The notes below the pieces were generated by a model. It saw only the letters and a program-made list of their open reading frames with translations. It was not told the DNA's origin and searched no databases. The translations under genes and the position numbers were made by a program. A stretch of 64,000 nt of DNA from the NCBI RefSeq assembly GCF_027942865.1, contig NC_134507.1:37005711-37069710 (forward strand), given 5' to 3'. The DNA is from Odontesthes bonariensis. Lineage: Eukaryota; Chordata; Actinopteri; Atheriniformes; Atherinopsidae. Of this stretch, positions 1 to 11,299 are shown one piece after another (position 1 is the stretch's first letter; every line of letters starts with the position of its first letter).

Positions 1-1739
1 TTTTCATTTTCTTTTCATAGGGACTGAGTTCAAGCCTTTTCCAGGTTCCACTCAATTTTTCTCAGTCTTCAAAGTTTGAAACCAACAAGTCGGAGACTTT
101 ATTGGGATACAGAGCATGAGACAGAACACCAAGCAGCTGAACAAACCAGAGACAGTTGATGAGCAAAGCTGCTTCACAAGAAACATGTTGGAAGACTAAA
201 AGATGGTGTCTGTGGTCATCAGTCTCAGGTAAAAAGTGCCAAGAAAGCAGCACAAAGCAGCAGAGGCATCGCTCAGAGGGGCAATAAACTGCTTTGGGAC
301 TCGGAGATCATATGTTCAAGTCCTGTGAGAGCTGCTTAAAGAGTTTAAATGTCTCCAGGTTTTAGAGGCCTAAGCAAAGAGTGAAAAGCTTTAATGTGGA
401 AAGTTTCATCCTCTGATTTAATGGCTCAAACTGGTACTGAACAGCTTTTAGTTTGTCAGGATGAGGGATGAAAGCTCCTAAAGAAATAAAGTCTGCAGTT
501 CAGCATCCCAACAGAAGAATGGAAGCAGCTCAGAAAGGAGGCTGAAGCTGTGATTGGGTAGTTCAGGCAGATGCAGAGCAGCTTCTGGAAGCAGAGGGAG
601 GGGCTTCAGCTCCTGTGGATGCTGATGGCTGTTAGGAAAGGAAGGGCAGGTTGTTCAGCTCAGAGCAGGCTGGGATTTATCAAGCCAAAATGAAAAGAGA
701 AACTTTAGGATTCAACCCTTTAACAGCTCAGGCTGTCGGCTGAAAGCTCTGAGCCTCAGAGAACGTGGAAACTACGACCAGACGACTTTTAAAGTTCAAC
801 AGCACTGCTCACAAGGAGCAGCTCAGGATGATGGGACGCTGCCTGGGGTTGGACTCATCATGGGTTCAGTTCCCTCAGATGCTCTGAGTCACAGCTGTCT
901 TTCAGCTCGCAGCCCAAGCCGTGTGTCCAGATGCTCAGTCATACATCAGTTAAAGGTAGATGATTTATCTGATCTGATTATTTACAACATGTTCATTCAG
1001 CTTTGGACATATTTCTGGAATTAATGGTGTATTGCTTGTATCTTTAAAAACTTCGTCCCCTGGTGTATGAAGAGAAGAAGAAACCACAGGGACCCACTCA
1101 GGAAGAGGGCGGGCTTTATTTGGGGCTTCAACAACCAGCTCAAACTGGCCAAATGAGTGAGAGACACAACGCTGGAAACAAGTGTTCAGCAGCTGCTCTG
1201 TAAGTAGAGAAGCTTCAGCTGAAATCCTTTAACTGTTCCTGCTCTGTGGAGAACTTCTGATAGTGGAGGGGACATTAAAACAGCTCAGGCTGAGGTCGGA
1301 TGGAAAACACATGATGATGAGCTGCTTCAGGAGGAACTTTACACAACTCAGAGCGGACAGAAACTAAGTGAAAAGAATGCAAAATAAATGCTCAGTTTGA
1401 TCCAAACTCCTGCAGCTGAGCGTGTAAAGAATAAACGGTGTGAGTGGTCTGTGGGGGGGGCAGCAGGGCTTTACCACTGCTCGCCCCACCTTGTTTCAGC
1501 TCAGGTGTTTTCTGCTAAAGTCGACAGCAGGAAATGTTTGAGGAACTCTAAGAGACGGTGGTGTCAGATAGAGATGGGCTTTAGGCCACGCCCACACAGA
1601 ACCTTATCAGAAAGTAGAAATGGACTGTTCCTGTACAGCACTTTTCTGATCTTAATGAGCACTCAGAGCTTCAACACTACATGCCACATTCAGCCACACT
1701 CACACAGCACGTCTTAGTCTGTAAATCATGCTTTCTACT
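1..1739. other. non-coding stretch, nothing recognised
   Basis: I see no conserved protein, RNA gene or clear repeat here. Open frames are short and carry no family motif. It may be intronic or intergenic host DNA. Confidence 0.5.
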
Positions 1740-2040
1740 CGCCCTCATGACGTCACACTCAGCACCTCCCACAGGATCCCTCGGGGGACGTGGTTATACG
1801 CCTTCTCTAAGTCAACAAAAACATGTGGACTGTGTGTTCAAACTCCCACGACCCCTTCAGTAACTGCGTTGATGAATATCTGGTCCGTTGTTCCTCTGAA
1901 CCGCAGGATCAACAGTGGGCTGGAGGCTCCTGGAGTAAACCTTCCTGGGAGGTGAGCTCCTTCTCTAGGCCTGACCTGATTATCCCCCAAAGTGCTGCAA
2001 CACTTCATTTCAGTCATTTCAGAGGGGGAACATGTCAAGG
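1740..2040 (-). pseudogene. LINE reverse transcriptase fragment
   Basis: The minus strand around 1,770-1,830 reads FVDLEKAYNHVPRGI, the RT motif A region of L2/Rex1/CR1-type fish LINEs (usual form FVDLEKAYDRVPRG). Nearby frames match the flanking RT stretch (TDQIF, then VHMCFVDLEK-like). Stops and frame changes occur, the rest of the ORF is missing, and neither a 5' nor a 3' end is visible. It is an old LINE scrap. The superfamily call is firm, but the clade is uncertain. Confidence 0.7.
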
Positions 2041-2263
2041 TTGGCCCGTTCCAGGTGTTGTTTCCAGAGGTGCATCTTTGGGCAGAATCCATTGTCGTGC
2101 TTGTGAGCGGGTTTTCATGTCAGTGTTCAGTTCATTCAGATGCTCTAAAACTCCGTCATCAATATGTCTGAAACTGTGTTCTCTGACGGAGGAACTTTAG
2201 CTGCTTGTTAAGCAGCGTTAGGCCCGAGCATCTCATTACAAAGGCTCTGCAGGCAGGTAGTAT

Positions 2264-2530
2264 TCACGCCTCTGCTCCTGTGTGGCTGCTTTTATTTGCT
2301 TTGAGTTCAGCTTCCACGTAGCAAACATTCAGAGAAACCTCAGAGGTTTTTCTCATGAAAGTTGCCTGTTCCTCAGTGTGTTGATGCAGGCAAACCAAAT
2401 ACTTGGTGTTCTTGTTCTGAAGTGACGGATGTTTAGTTTGGAGATGAAGTTTGAGCTGGTTTGGGACCATGTTAGACGGTTTATTTCCACACAACAAGCA
2501 AATGTTACTGTATTGCCTAAAGTTGTATTC
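2264..2530 (-). pseudogene. hAT/ZBED5-like transposase N-terminal fragment
   Basis: The minus-strand frame contains [20 protein letters not shown], then [11 protein letters not shown], and downstream [20 protein letters not shown]. This is the BED-type zinc finger (CxxC...HxxxxH) followed by the conserved helix of hAT transposases of the ZBED5/SCAND3 type, where the usual text is ASYLVSYRIAKxKKPHTIGE. The open frame continues upstream with unrelated residues. RNase H fold and dimerisation region are absent. I infer a decayed DNA transposon fragment rather than a domesticated gene. Confidence 0.6.
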
Positions 2531-2779
2531 TGACCTTTGCCAGAATAGTCCTGTGGAGTTAGAAAGTGTGCATGTGAAAGCACAGCTGCAGCTTCCTCCT
2601 GCAGATGCCTGTCTGTTCTCTGATGCTGAGACTTCTCTCTGCAGAGAGCTCTGCTGTGGTTGCTGATAGTGTGACAGCAGATCTGTTTTCCACCCTGTGC
2701 TCAAAGCTGTTCTCTTGTAGAAACAGAAGCTGCAGCTTCGTGGTCGTCCACTCTCCGCTTTCAGGCTGATTCTCACCAT

Positions 2780-4080
2780 CTATATTTGGTTATTTACTGC
2801 TCTCAGCAGAGGTGTTAAGAAGAGGAGCAAACTGTGCAAAAGTGTTGCTGTTTGTCCCGTCTTCTTCATCCTGCTGCATGAGGAAAATCTAATGTTTTCC
2901 CCAGCAGCAGTGATGTTAAACTTTTACCTGCAGGGATATAATCTGGATGTATTTCATGTTGCAGAAAGCCATCCAGCTGCAGTCTACTCTGCAGTCAGGA
3001 CAGACCACCTCACTTCTGGACAAACAGTCATCAGATCCAACAGGACCAGAGGTACAGCTGCTCTTTATTCCCAACTCTGCACAGAAGCAGCTCAGCTGTT
3101 CACCCTGCTTCCAGCCTCTATGCTCAGATAACCCAACCGGACTCCAGCTCTGCTGCAGCTCCACTGCTTGACGTGTCCCACTGCTTTATCCACCATCAGT
3201 GCATCATTTTCACACTCACCAGGTTCCCAGGACTTGGGATGGGAATTGTTAGAAATTGACCAATTCCGGTTCCATTATTGATGTCGCTTATCGATTCTCA
3301 TCCAGTTATATAAAGTGCAAATATAGTACAAATGTCTTTGGCTGCAGAAACACTTTCATTTCAAGTATGCAGCAACATTTGATGTATTTGGCCTCAGTCC
3401 TTTGACTTTTCCTGCCTGGATGAAAGGGGGAGCTGCAGGTATGCGGGAGCCTCTGATCCTGAACGTCCCAGAGATAATCAGCTTCAATCCTTTCTCCTGG
3501 AGTTGTGTTTCCTGCAGCTGGAACTGTGTGTGTTTGTTTTCAGAGTCTCCAGCAGAGCCAGATGTCCTCTACTCTTCACGGAGGTAGTCCACCAGTCCAA
3601 CCACTGATGTCCAGCTGCTGGGACCAGTTTGCTGCACCAAACCACCAGTTTAGCTTCATGAATGGATCAGAATCTGACAACAAGCCAAAGCTGTTTAATG
3701 TCCTCAGAGACTTTCCTGTTATTCATGTTGTGTTAATGAGTTCTGGACTCAGCTGCTGTTATCTCAGCAGCACTCGGCTTTCTTTGTTGTTTCTCTTGTG
3801 CAGAAGCAGAAGGCAGAGAGAATATTTGTCTTGTTCCGCTTTAGCTATATCCCAGACCATAATTATCCCTACTCAATAATTCCACTTTGCATTCCATATT
3901 TTGAAAATACTGGCACCTAAAGGCTGAAAATTTGGGCTAAAAAGTTCAAATTGGCATCTAAAGGGTTCATTTTTTTTTAAATAATTGAAAACGTGGTAGT
4001 TATGATTAGAACTGAAGTGGAATAAAAGATTTATGAAAAATAAAGTGGAAAAAAATATTAATATATGATGTTTTTAGGTG
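2780..4080. other. non-coding, possible old repeat at 3,240-3,330
   Basis: No protein or RNA gene was recognised. Around 3,240-3,330 is text of the kind found in dispersed fish repeats (GACCAATTCCGGTTCCATTA, then CGCTTATCGATTC). From 3,885 the sequence becomes AT-rich, and this may be the downstream part of the Helentron that follows. Confidence 0.35.
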
Positions 4081-4085
4081 GTTTT

Positions 4086-4110
4086 AAAAGGGGACAAAAA
4101 TGTCCCTTTT
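4086..4110. other. short hairpin downstream of the Helentron gene
   Basis: AAAAGGGGACA, then AAAA, then TGTCCCTTTT form a 6-bp GGGACA/TGTCCC stem extended by an A/T arm with one bulged G. Helentrons carry a short stem-loop near one end, and this hairpin lies 3' of the minus-strand gene, so it is a candidate. No terminus was located. Confidence 0.25.
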
Positions 4111-4399
4111 CTGAAATTAAGTTGTGTTTTAAATCAGGTATGAGGGTTATATTATAAGTATTATATTAGCTGTCAATAATATTTTATGAGGAGAAACGTC
4201 CAATATTGAGAAAAAATAAAGTATTTGGAAAAAAGTCATTATCCGATTCAGTTAAATATCAATAGCATATTTCAGCTCTTCAGATTTTGTGATAAAACTT
4301 TTCTTATACTTTTCTGAAGAAAACATTATTATCTCTTCACCAAAACTACGAACTTCAGGCAGTAATTGTTTACATTTGTCATGATTTTTAAGACTCAGC

Positions 4400-7300
4400 G
4401 ACCTCTTCATGGTTCCCTGGTGGACAGGACACAGAACACTGGGTTGTGATAGCTGTAATACGTTCTCATGACACCTGAGTGGAGACATCGCTGTGGCTGG
4501 GAAATGAAAATAAGGTCAAGCAGCATGTTCCTGTCTGTGGTGGCAGAGGTGATCAGCTGTACATATCCCTTAGACTGAAACAGATCTAGAACTGGCTTTG
4601 TTGACCTGAGTACCTGATTCTCATTGAAGTCTCCACACACAATAACAGGGTGACAGTGCATCCAAAAGGCTTCCCAGGTTCTCCAGGAACGGTCTCAGAC
4701 TGTAGTCAGGAGGTCTGTACACAGCTGCAATCACTGCACAGACTGGAGCCTCAACCTTCAAAGCCACAAACTCCAGATCAGTCACATTATGCAAATACTG
4801 TCTCTCACGCACCTGAATGTGCTTTCTCACATAGACAGCAACCCCGCCACCTGCTCTGCTGGCCATCTGAGGATACTGAGTGTAGGACGTGTGTCTGTTG
4901 CGCTTGAACATGTCCAGATGCAGCCTGTCTGCAACAAAGGAGCCCTGCAGGTGAGTTTGTCAGACACAGGACATCTGCCAGGCACAGCTCATGATGTCTC
5001 CTGATGTCACCGATGTGAGATGGCAGTCCCTCTGTGTTGTGCTGAACAAGGCTCAGAGTGTCGGGCCTGTTTACTGTTTCTCTCACCTGAAGAAGAGGCA
5101 TCATGTGATCCACATCGGCTTGTCTCATGGTCTGGAGCGCTGCGCTCACTTCAGCATTGGCGTATATTTTCTTTTCATCCAAATCCAGTAAATCCAGCCC
5201 ACTGAGAGACGTCCCCCTGCTGAGAGCTACATAAGCCATACCTGCTTCAGAGACTTTCTGCAGGGACACCACGGCTGCATGTGTTGTGAGGCCCTGGGTT
5301 TTATGGACAGTGCAGGAGAACGCCAGCCTCACAGGAAACTGTCTGCGTAGCACTCCGTTCTGTTTCAGCTTCTCCTCTGCTCTCTCCATGTAAACCAGAT
5401 TGGCAGATTCTGGAGCTCCACTCTGGATTCTTGCTACACCTGTCTGATTATCCATCCTCAGGCCCAGCTTAGTGATGTGTTGAGCATCCTCAGAAGTCAC
5501 TATGCACATCAGTGTGGCAGAAGCCCCGTTAACCAGACCGTTCTGAATGTCAAAGTTTCTGGTGAGCATGACACGAGCACCTTCAGCAGCTTTCAGAGTG
5601 TGGGCTAAATCATTTCGGCCTCCCTTACATGGTGTGTCTTTACGGGCCATTCTGCCTGTTCGGGATCTTTCTGGAAGTCATCTGCATCCATCGTGATAAT
5701 GTTGGAATGGAACAAAGCCAGTGTTGCTGAGTTGTGTTCATCAACCAACTTATTGGTGGGGAAAATGTGCAGAAGCTCAGTGGGACAAAGAGCTGGTTCA
5801 GTGATGGCCTGTGACAACAAATCTCTGTCAGCCTGAGACAGCTCGTCTGCCTTTGGTTTCACCCCGATCCTGTTCAGCACGTCTGCAAAGGCAACATCAT
5901 CCTTCTGTCTCATGATCTCAGTCAGAGTGATCATCTGAAAATGTTCCTGCCACAGGTCAGTATCTGCTGGGTCGTGTACACACAGAGGTTTAGACTGGCG
6001 CACAGGCGGCAGCTGATAGAAATCTCCAACAGCTAAAACTGACATTCCACCAAACGCTCTCTGATTGCCTTTGATCTGTTTCAGTCCTGCGTCCACATAA
6101 GCAAAAAGAGGCTTTGAAACCATGGAGATCTCATCAATAATGATGATTTGAGCATTAAAAAGTTCAGATGTGAGTTCATCCAGTTGGTTAGCGAGTCCTT
6201 GGATTGGTGCTTTCAGACTGCGTGGCAGCTTCAGCAGAGAGTGCAGTGTTGTGCCACAGATGCTGAAAGCTGCAGTTCCAGTGAAAGAAGAGAGTAAAAC
6301 AGTTGGCTTTGATATGGCAAACTCCTCTGCATGTAGCTGCAGTTTGCTCAGTATCTTAGATGCCTCTGAGTAAATGCATTTCATCAGGTGGGACTTTCCT
6401 GTTCCCGCACCACCGTTGACATAAAAGAAAAACTGCTCTGGATTTAGGCCACACACAAGTTTAATGCAGCAGTCTCTGATAGCATGGAACACACAGGCCT
6501 GCTTCTGCTTCAGGTTCTGATACATCTGCCGCAGCACAGCTGGATCCACAGCTGGGGGTTCTCTGATGGCTCTCATTTCTGTCACAGCAGCAGACTGAGG
6601 ACAATAGTCGGGCACATGTTCCTGCTCATCGTCTGGCTCTCTTTGCTGCAGCTCATCATCACAACTTCAGATTCAGGAGCCAGATTACACCATTCATCCA
6701 TCACATGCTCTCTGCTCTCCTCAAACTCTACAAGTGCATTCTCAATCTCCTCAGTGTGTTTCTCATATTAGTCTCTGTGTGTTTGTATAATGTTTTTCAC
6801 GCTCTCCGGACGGTTTGAGCCTGGGAGCTGCACCCAGCCAGAGTTGTACAAAGACTCGTAGGTTGGAAGATGGGCACTTGGTATTTCATACTCGGATCGG
6901 TGAGGAAGGTACAGTCTCAGTAATCTGGCATAAAACTGCTCGGGGTGTTTCTCCTTGGAACATTGATAATATCTGATGACAGAGGGCTTATCATTTTTCC
7001 GCCTTTGGACAAATCCCAGCTCATTCAGAAGTGGTGAAACACCATCACGCTTTGAGTGGTCTGCACTGACAAACCTGCAGCTAGCAGCAAAATCAGCCGA
7101 GCACATCTCCTCATACTCTGGGGTCTCGGGTCTGGCTTTGTATTTGTCACTCAAACTCGTCATCCAGACATTACGAGACTCTGACGGGGTGTCCTCCAAG
7201 AATGACATGGGGCGACTCATTTTCACTGGACTGTCATCAGTAGGAATGAACACAACACTGCGTGAGCACTTCTTCATCTTTATTCCACATGCACGAGTCA

Positions 7301-7510
7301 CACACTCCTGAGCACTGATCTCTCTCTTTCTGGAGTAAGCCTGCATGACAGCTCTCATCTCATCACACTCATTAACTCTGTCCATGTTGGAATTCTCCAT
7401 GACAGTTTGCAGGTACTCTGACAGACCACTTTCCTTCTTTGGGATGTATTTAGTCAGATACTGTACACACGAGTAAGCAGCTGCCCTGCAGTGAACATCA
7501 TGTGCTGATT
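4400..7510 (-). pseudogene. Helentron (Helitron2) helicase-endonuclease gene, 5'-truncated
   Basis: Reading leftward from 7,510: a linker (KYIPKKESGLSEYL, then EISAQECVTRACGIKMKKCS) typical of the stretch after the Rep domain, then a Pif1-type SF1 helicase. Walker A GGAGTGKSH lies near 6,400, Walker B IIIIDEISM near 6,130 with GDFYQLPPV just after, and the C-terminal motifs [10 protein letters not shown] and [12 protein letters not shown] near 5,240-5,330. An AP-endonuclease domain follows ([34 protein letters not shown] near 4,640, then SYHNPVFCVL). Helicase plus AP endonuclease marks the Helentron branch of Helitrons. The HUH Rep nuclease is missing because the frame stops near 7,520. The coding text is split by an in-frame stop at 6,766 and frame changes near 6,650, 5,630 and within the endonuclease, so it is dead. 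Both termini are unidentified. Confidence 0.88.
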
Positions 7511-7519
7511 GGCTGCTTT

Positions 7520-8140
7520 ATCTGTCAATCACTGACACTGCCCACAGGAACAGGACAGTATATTCAGCAATAAGGTAATACTTTCTGCTGACATGGCAGA
7601 CTCGCTTTAACTGGAAACACTTGAGATATTTATATTACATTTACATTATATTACAACAACAGATATTTAGATATAAATATAAATGTATGTTTATCCGTCA
7701 AGTGACGACTGTGCACATTTTTGTGAAATTTTTAAAGTTAAGCAGTTATAGAAGTTTGTTGAAATTTTGTTAATAGTACAAAACAAATTTGTGACTTACT
7801 ATGAAATCAAGTGACAGGTTTAGGATTATTACAACTTCCATCTTTCAAAGTGTTTTTCACCTGAAATCCTGTCAGTTTTAGCCCTGTTATATGTGTAACC
7901 TGGACATCTTGTAGCTTTTATTTAAGAGTCGTAACCTTTAATTTTATCACAATAACATGGTGTGTTAGACTTAAATGTTATAAAATGTAATCTCAGCAAG
8001 AGACATTATTAAAACTTTAATCAGAGTTCCCCAAAATGACTAATACGGTGCATGATTCTATCATAAGTTCAATGGATACAGTCAAATTTGCATGAGCTAT
8101 ATACTGACCGAGGGATCGGACCTGTCCTGCATAATGTTAA
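7520..8140. other. AT-rich non-coding
   Basis: AT-rich sequence between the truncated Helentron and a LINE tail. No gene, RNA or repeat boundary was recognised. Confidence 0.5.
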
Positions 8141-8149
8141 TCTCCCCCT

Positions 8150-8690
8150 TTTGTGTAAATGGCAGAGCAGAGCCTTCCGTTATCAGGCCCCTCTCTGTGG
8201 AACCAGCTGGCAGTTTGGCTTCAGGAAGCAGACACCCTCTCTACTTTTAAGATCAGGCTTAAAACTTTCCTTTCTGATGAAGCTTATAGTTAGGGATGGC
8301 TCAGGTGAGCCTGAAACATCCCATAGTTCTGCTGCTATAGGCCCAGCCTGCTGGGGGAGCTCCCATGATGCACCTCTCCTCTCCATGTACATGTGACATC
8401 ATTGTTGTCATTAACTTGTTCCTCTCTCAGCAGGTGTCCCTGGCCTGGTGTTACACTGCTTGTTGTCCCCTCTTTTCTGTCCTCTCAGCCCCAGCTGCTC
8501 CAGGCAGATGGCCGCCCTTCCTGGTTCTGGTTCTGATGGAGCTTTCTTCCTGTTAAAACTCAGTTTTTTCTTCCCACACTTCTGTGCGTGCTCGGGATTG
8601 AACAGAAGTTACGGTGCATTTTGTAGGATTCCTTAGCTAAGCTACTTCTTTTAATTGTGTCTGTGTTAATAAAACTGAACTGAAATGACA
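8150..8690 (+). mobile_element. L2/CR1-type LINE 3' end
   Basis: One frame reads LWNQLAVWLQEADTLSTFKI, then RLKTFLSDEAYS and a stop. This is the usual C-terminus of L2-like ORF2 proteins in fish (LWNxLPxxLRxADSLxxFKxxLKTxLF). The following 3' UTR has the familiar GGAGCTTTCTTCCTGTTAAA block and ends near 8,690 in an AATAAAACTGAACTGAAATG-type tail. It is a 5'-truncated, non-coding relic. Confidence 0.65.
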
Positions 8691-8699
8691 AATAAATGA

Positions 8700-9415
8700 A
8701 CATGTACATCTGTACTGTTATATGTTACGTTAAAACAGAGTACTGAAATATATCTTTATTGAATAGATGAATAAATCTGAAGTCTGATTCTGTCCAGGGT
8801 TTCTTCCAGGTGTCCTCCCTCTGTCACCATCTCACATCTGAAATTCCTGTCAGTAGTATTTCAGAGCTGAGCCTTGGTTGGGAGAGTTTTTATCTTCACT
8901 TCATCTTCACAGACTATATTACCACAGCAATACAACTGAGCCAAATGCTGGATTTAAATTCATTTTCATTATATTTTCAAAGAAACGTCATCAATAAAAA
9001 TAGAACATAAAACAATATTAACTATGTGTAAACTATATACATATATATGAAATTTATTCTGCCAGAGGGCAGGGTCTTTCCACTGCCTCAATGTTAATGA
9101 TTTTTTTCCCAATATATTTTATATTTAGAAAGACTTTACCCTTTTCCAGGGCTCCCACAAGTCCTGGGAAATATAAAAGACTTCGGTGCTGGACATGAGG
9201 AGCTCCAGCACCCCCCTGTGCTGCTCTCCATCACGCCCATCACCTCCACTCCAGCTGCCTCATCAGTCACAATCAGCACCTGCCAAAACAAACAGCACCT
9301 ATGTCCCATAATACCTTGCAGCTAGATATTAAACCCCTTTCTTACTCCTTGTTTATTTCTTTAATCTCTTTCTCAATTGTGTCAGATCATTTGCCATTTT
9401 ATGTCTGTATAATAT
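8700..9415. other. non-coding stretch
   Basis: No recognisable gene. A short ATATATA run lies near 9,040. Otherwise unremarkable. Confidence 0.45.
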
Positions 9416-9417
9416 AC

Positions 9418-9850
9418 ACTAGATTGCCAAAAGTATTCACTCACTCATCCAGATAATTAAATTCAGGTGTTCCCATCACTTCCATGGCCACAGGTGTAGA
9501 AATGCAAGCCCCTCGGCATGCAGACTGCTTCTACAAGCATCTGTGAAAGAATGGCTCGCTCTCAGGAGCTCAGTGGGTTCCAGCGTGGTGCCATGATAGG
9601 ATGCCACCTGTGCAACAAGTCCAGTGGAGACATTTCCTCGCTCCTAAATGTCCCACAGTCAGCTGTCAGTGGTGTTAGAACAAAGTGGAAGCGACTGGGA
9701 ACGCCAGCAGCTCAGCCACCAAGTGGTCGGCCACGTAAAATGACAGAGCGGGGTTTGGAGGTCTGTAGCAATGGACTCTGCAGAAGGTTGGCGACCTTTC
9801 TGCAGTCAATTGCTGCAGACCTCCAAACTTCATGTGGCCTTTTATATGTT
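9418..9850 (+). mobile_element. Tc1/mariner element remnant
   Basis: Starts with ACACTAGATTGCCAAAAGTA, a fish Tc1-type terminal repeat, and continues with an open frame from 9,518: MQTASTSICERMARSQELSG, then FQRGAMIGCHLCNKSSGDIS, SLLNVPQSAVSGV and RPRKMTERG. That is the N-terminal helix-turn-helix and GRPR-like hook of Tc1 transposases. The catalytic DDE domain is missing: the text jumps from the HTH region to sequence near the other end (CAGACCTCCAAACTTCATGT). An internally deleted, non-autonomous copy; the right terminal repeat is not obvious. Confidence 0.7.
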
Positions 9851-9851
9851 T

Positions 9852-9925
9852 AAACCAGAGAAAACAACTCTTTGTATGTGCCTACCGACTTGGCAAATAA
9901 AGCTCATTCTGATCCTGATTAGAAT
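9852..9925 (+). repeat. RTE/Rex3-like LINE tail scrap
   Basis: GACTTGGCAAATAAAGCTCA followed by TTCTGATCCTGATT resembles the GATTCTGATT-repeat 3' tail of fish RTE/Rex3 elements. Only some 70 bp is left. Confidence 0.4.
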
Positions 9926-9929
9926 GTGT

Positions 9930-10780
9930 TTTTAGATTAGATGAATTAGAATGCTTTTTACTTCTACATTGCTGTAGGGTGTTGTGTGCAGGAAGTCCCC
10001 TCCTGCATCCATGTTGGACTTTAAGTGGGTAATCCTGCACTGGCTGCCGAGGTCCAGCTCCTGGACTGCAGCTTCCCGCCACAGCGTGAGGGAGGCAGAA
10101 GCTTTATCCTGTACAGAACACAGTATGAGATGTCAGAACTATAAAGGCACCAGAGATTACTCTGTAATGTGCAGCCTACAAGTGACCACAGTAAACATAT
10201 AAACAACCAGCGCCGCAGAAAGAGACAGTTAGCACACTCCCATAGACTACTAAGGTACTCACAGAATATGAAACTTATCTTATTTTATCTTCCCTTATCT
10301 AGAAACTACAGAGGCTGTCCCTCCTCTCCAATCCTCCCGTTCTCTGGTCTTACCTGCTGCAGCTTCACCTCACGCAGCGGGACCTCCTCTCTCCCACTGC
10401 GGACCTTTTTCACAGCTGAGAGCTAAATAAGAACAAGTTCAATCACTTAGTGATCTAATTAGACCTAAACATGTCATTGCAACAGCTTTTCCGTAATAAA
10501 ACATTTCAAATACTGATCATTAGACAATAAAGCTGCAGAAAGTCTGTTGTTTACAAGAAAATCACAGATTTTTACTGCATTACTTTGTCTACCTAAAATG
10601 TTTGTATCTCTGAATTACAATTAAGCACGGTAATTTATCTGAGTGTATTAGTGTGTTCTTCTGATGAAGACAAATCAACATACCTGAACAACTTTGCCCT
10701 CCAGTGTGAGGAGGCCCTTTGTCCCCTTCACATTCTTTATAGTTGTGTGTAGGGACGGGGGACAGAGGAGGGCTGTCCTG
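9930..10780. other. non-coding, unclassified
   Basis: No reliable coding region. VILHWLPRSSSW near 10,027 vaguely recalls an L2-type LINE motif (LHWLPV) but is too short to call. Confidence 0.35.
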
Positions 10781-10789
10781 CAAAGGGGT

Positions 10790-10982
10790 CCATCCTGCAA
10801 ACCTTGCAGCACCAACCCCGCTCCATGCTGTCAGAGGTGGAGAAGATCATTAGGCTTTCCCTGGCCCTGCCCATATCTGTCACAGCATCTGAGCGCTCTT
10901 TCTCAGCCTGAAAACCTGGCTGCGCAGCACCATGACGCAGGAGAGACTAACACATTTGGCCATTATGAACACTCACAGTGAC
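10790..10982 (+). pseudogene. hAT transposase C-terminal dimerisation fragment
   Basis: One frame reads MLSEVEKIIRLSLALPISVT, then ASERSFSA and a stop. After a shift of frame, KTWLRSTMTQERLTHLAIMN then THSD follows. This is the hAT C-terminal dimerisation domain (usual text LxxLPVSSATAERSFSxLRR, then LKTWLRSTMTQERLxxLA). The frame break falls between the two motifs and the rest of the transposase is absent. An old DNA transposon scrap. Confidence 0.75.
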
Positions 10983-10984
10983 CT

Positions 10985-11290
10985 TATGGATAAATTGGCT
11001 TAAACAATTTATCAAGAACACATCTTCAATTTGGAACTTCATACCGAATTTAATTTTCTCTAAATTAGGAGGCCTACATTTCTTTTTACTTTGTAATTAT
11101 AATGTTGAAAAAATCCCCTCAAAACTATCCTACTTTCATAAACAGATGCTTCTTTCTTGGTCATTGATCTACAAACATAATTTTCCCCCACATAGATACT
11201 ACATATGGAACAATATTGGTATGAAGTTCAAAATTTAAAATGGGTTCTTGATAAATTGTTGCCAATTGCCAATTTATTTTGAAAATAGTA
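10985..11290 (+). pseudogene. fish L1 ORF2 C-terminal fragment
   Basis: An open frame from 10,978 reads WINWLKQFIKNTSSIWNFIP, then NLIFSKLGGLHFFLLCNYNV, then YFHKQMLLSWSLIYKHNFPP and HRYYIWNN. This matches the post-RT region of L1 ORF2 proteins in fish (NLIFSKLGGLPFLLxCNYNV, FHKQxLLxWKLIYKHNFSPH). RT and endonuclease are missing. It is unrelated to the Tx1-type copies further right. Confidence 0.7.
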
Positions 11291-11299
11291 ATACCACCT

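Noticed and set aside
1388-1717. 109-aa plus-strand frame
   Set aside because: No family motif, composition like non-coding DNA, and no splice or promoter context.
2892-3879. Overlapping short frames as a host gene
   Set aside because: No conserved motif and frames on both strands are equally open.
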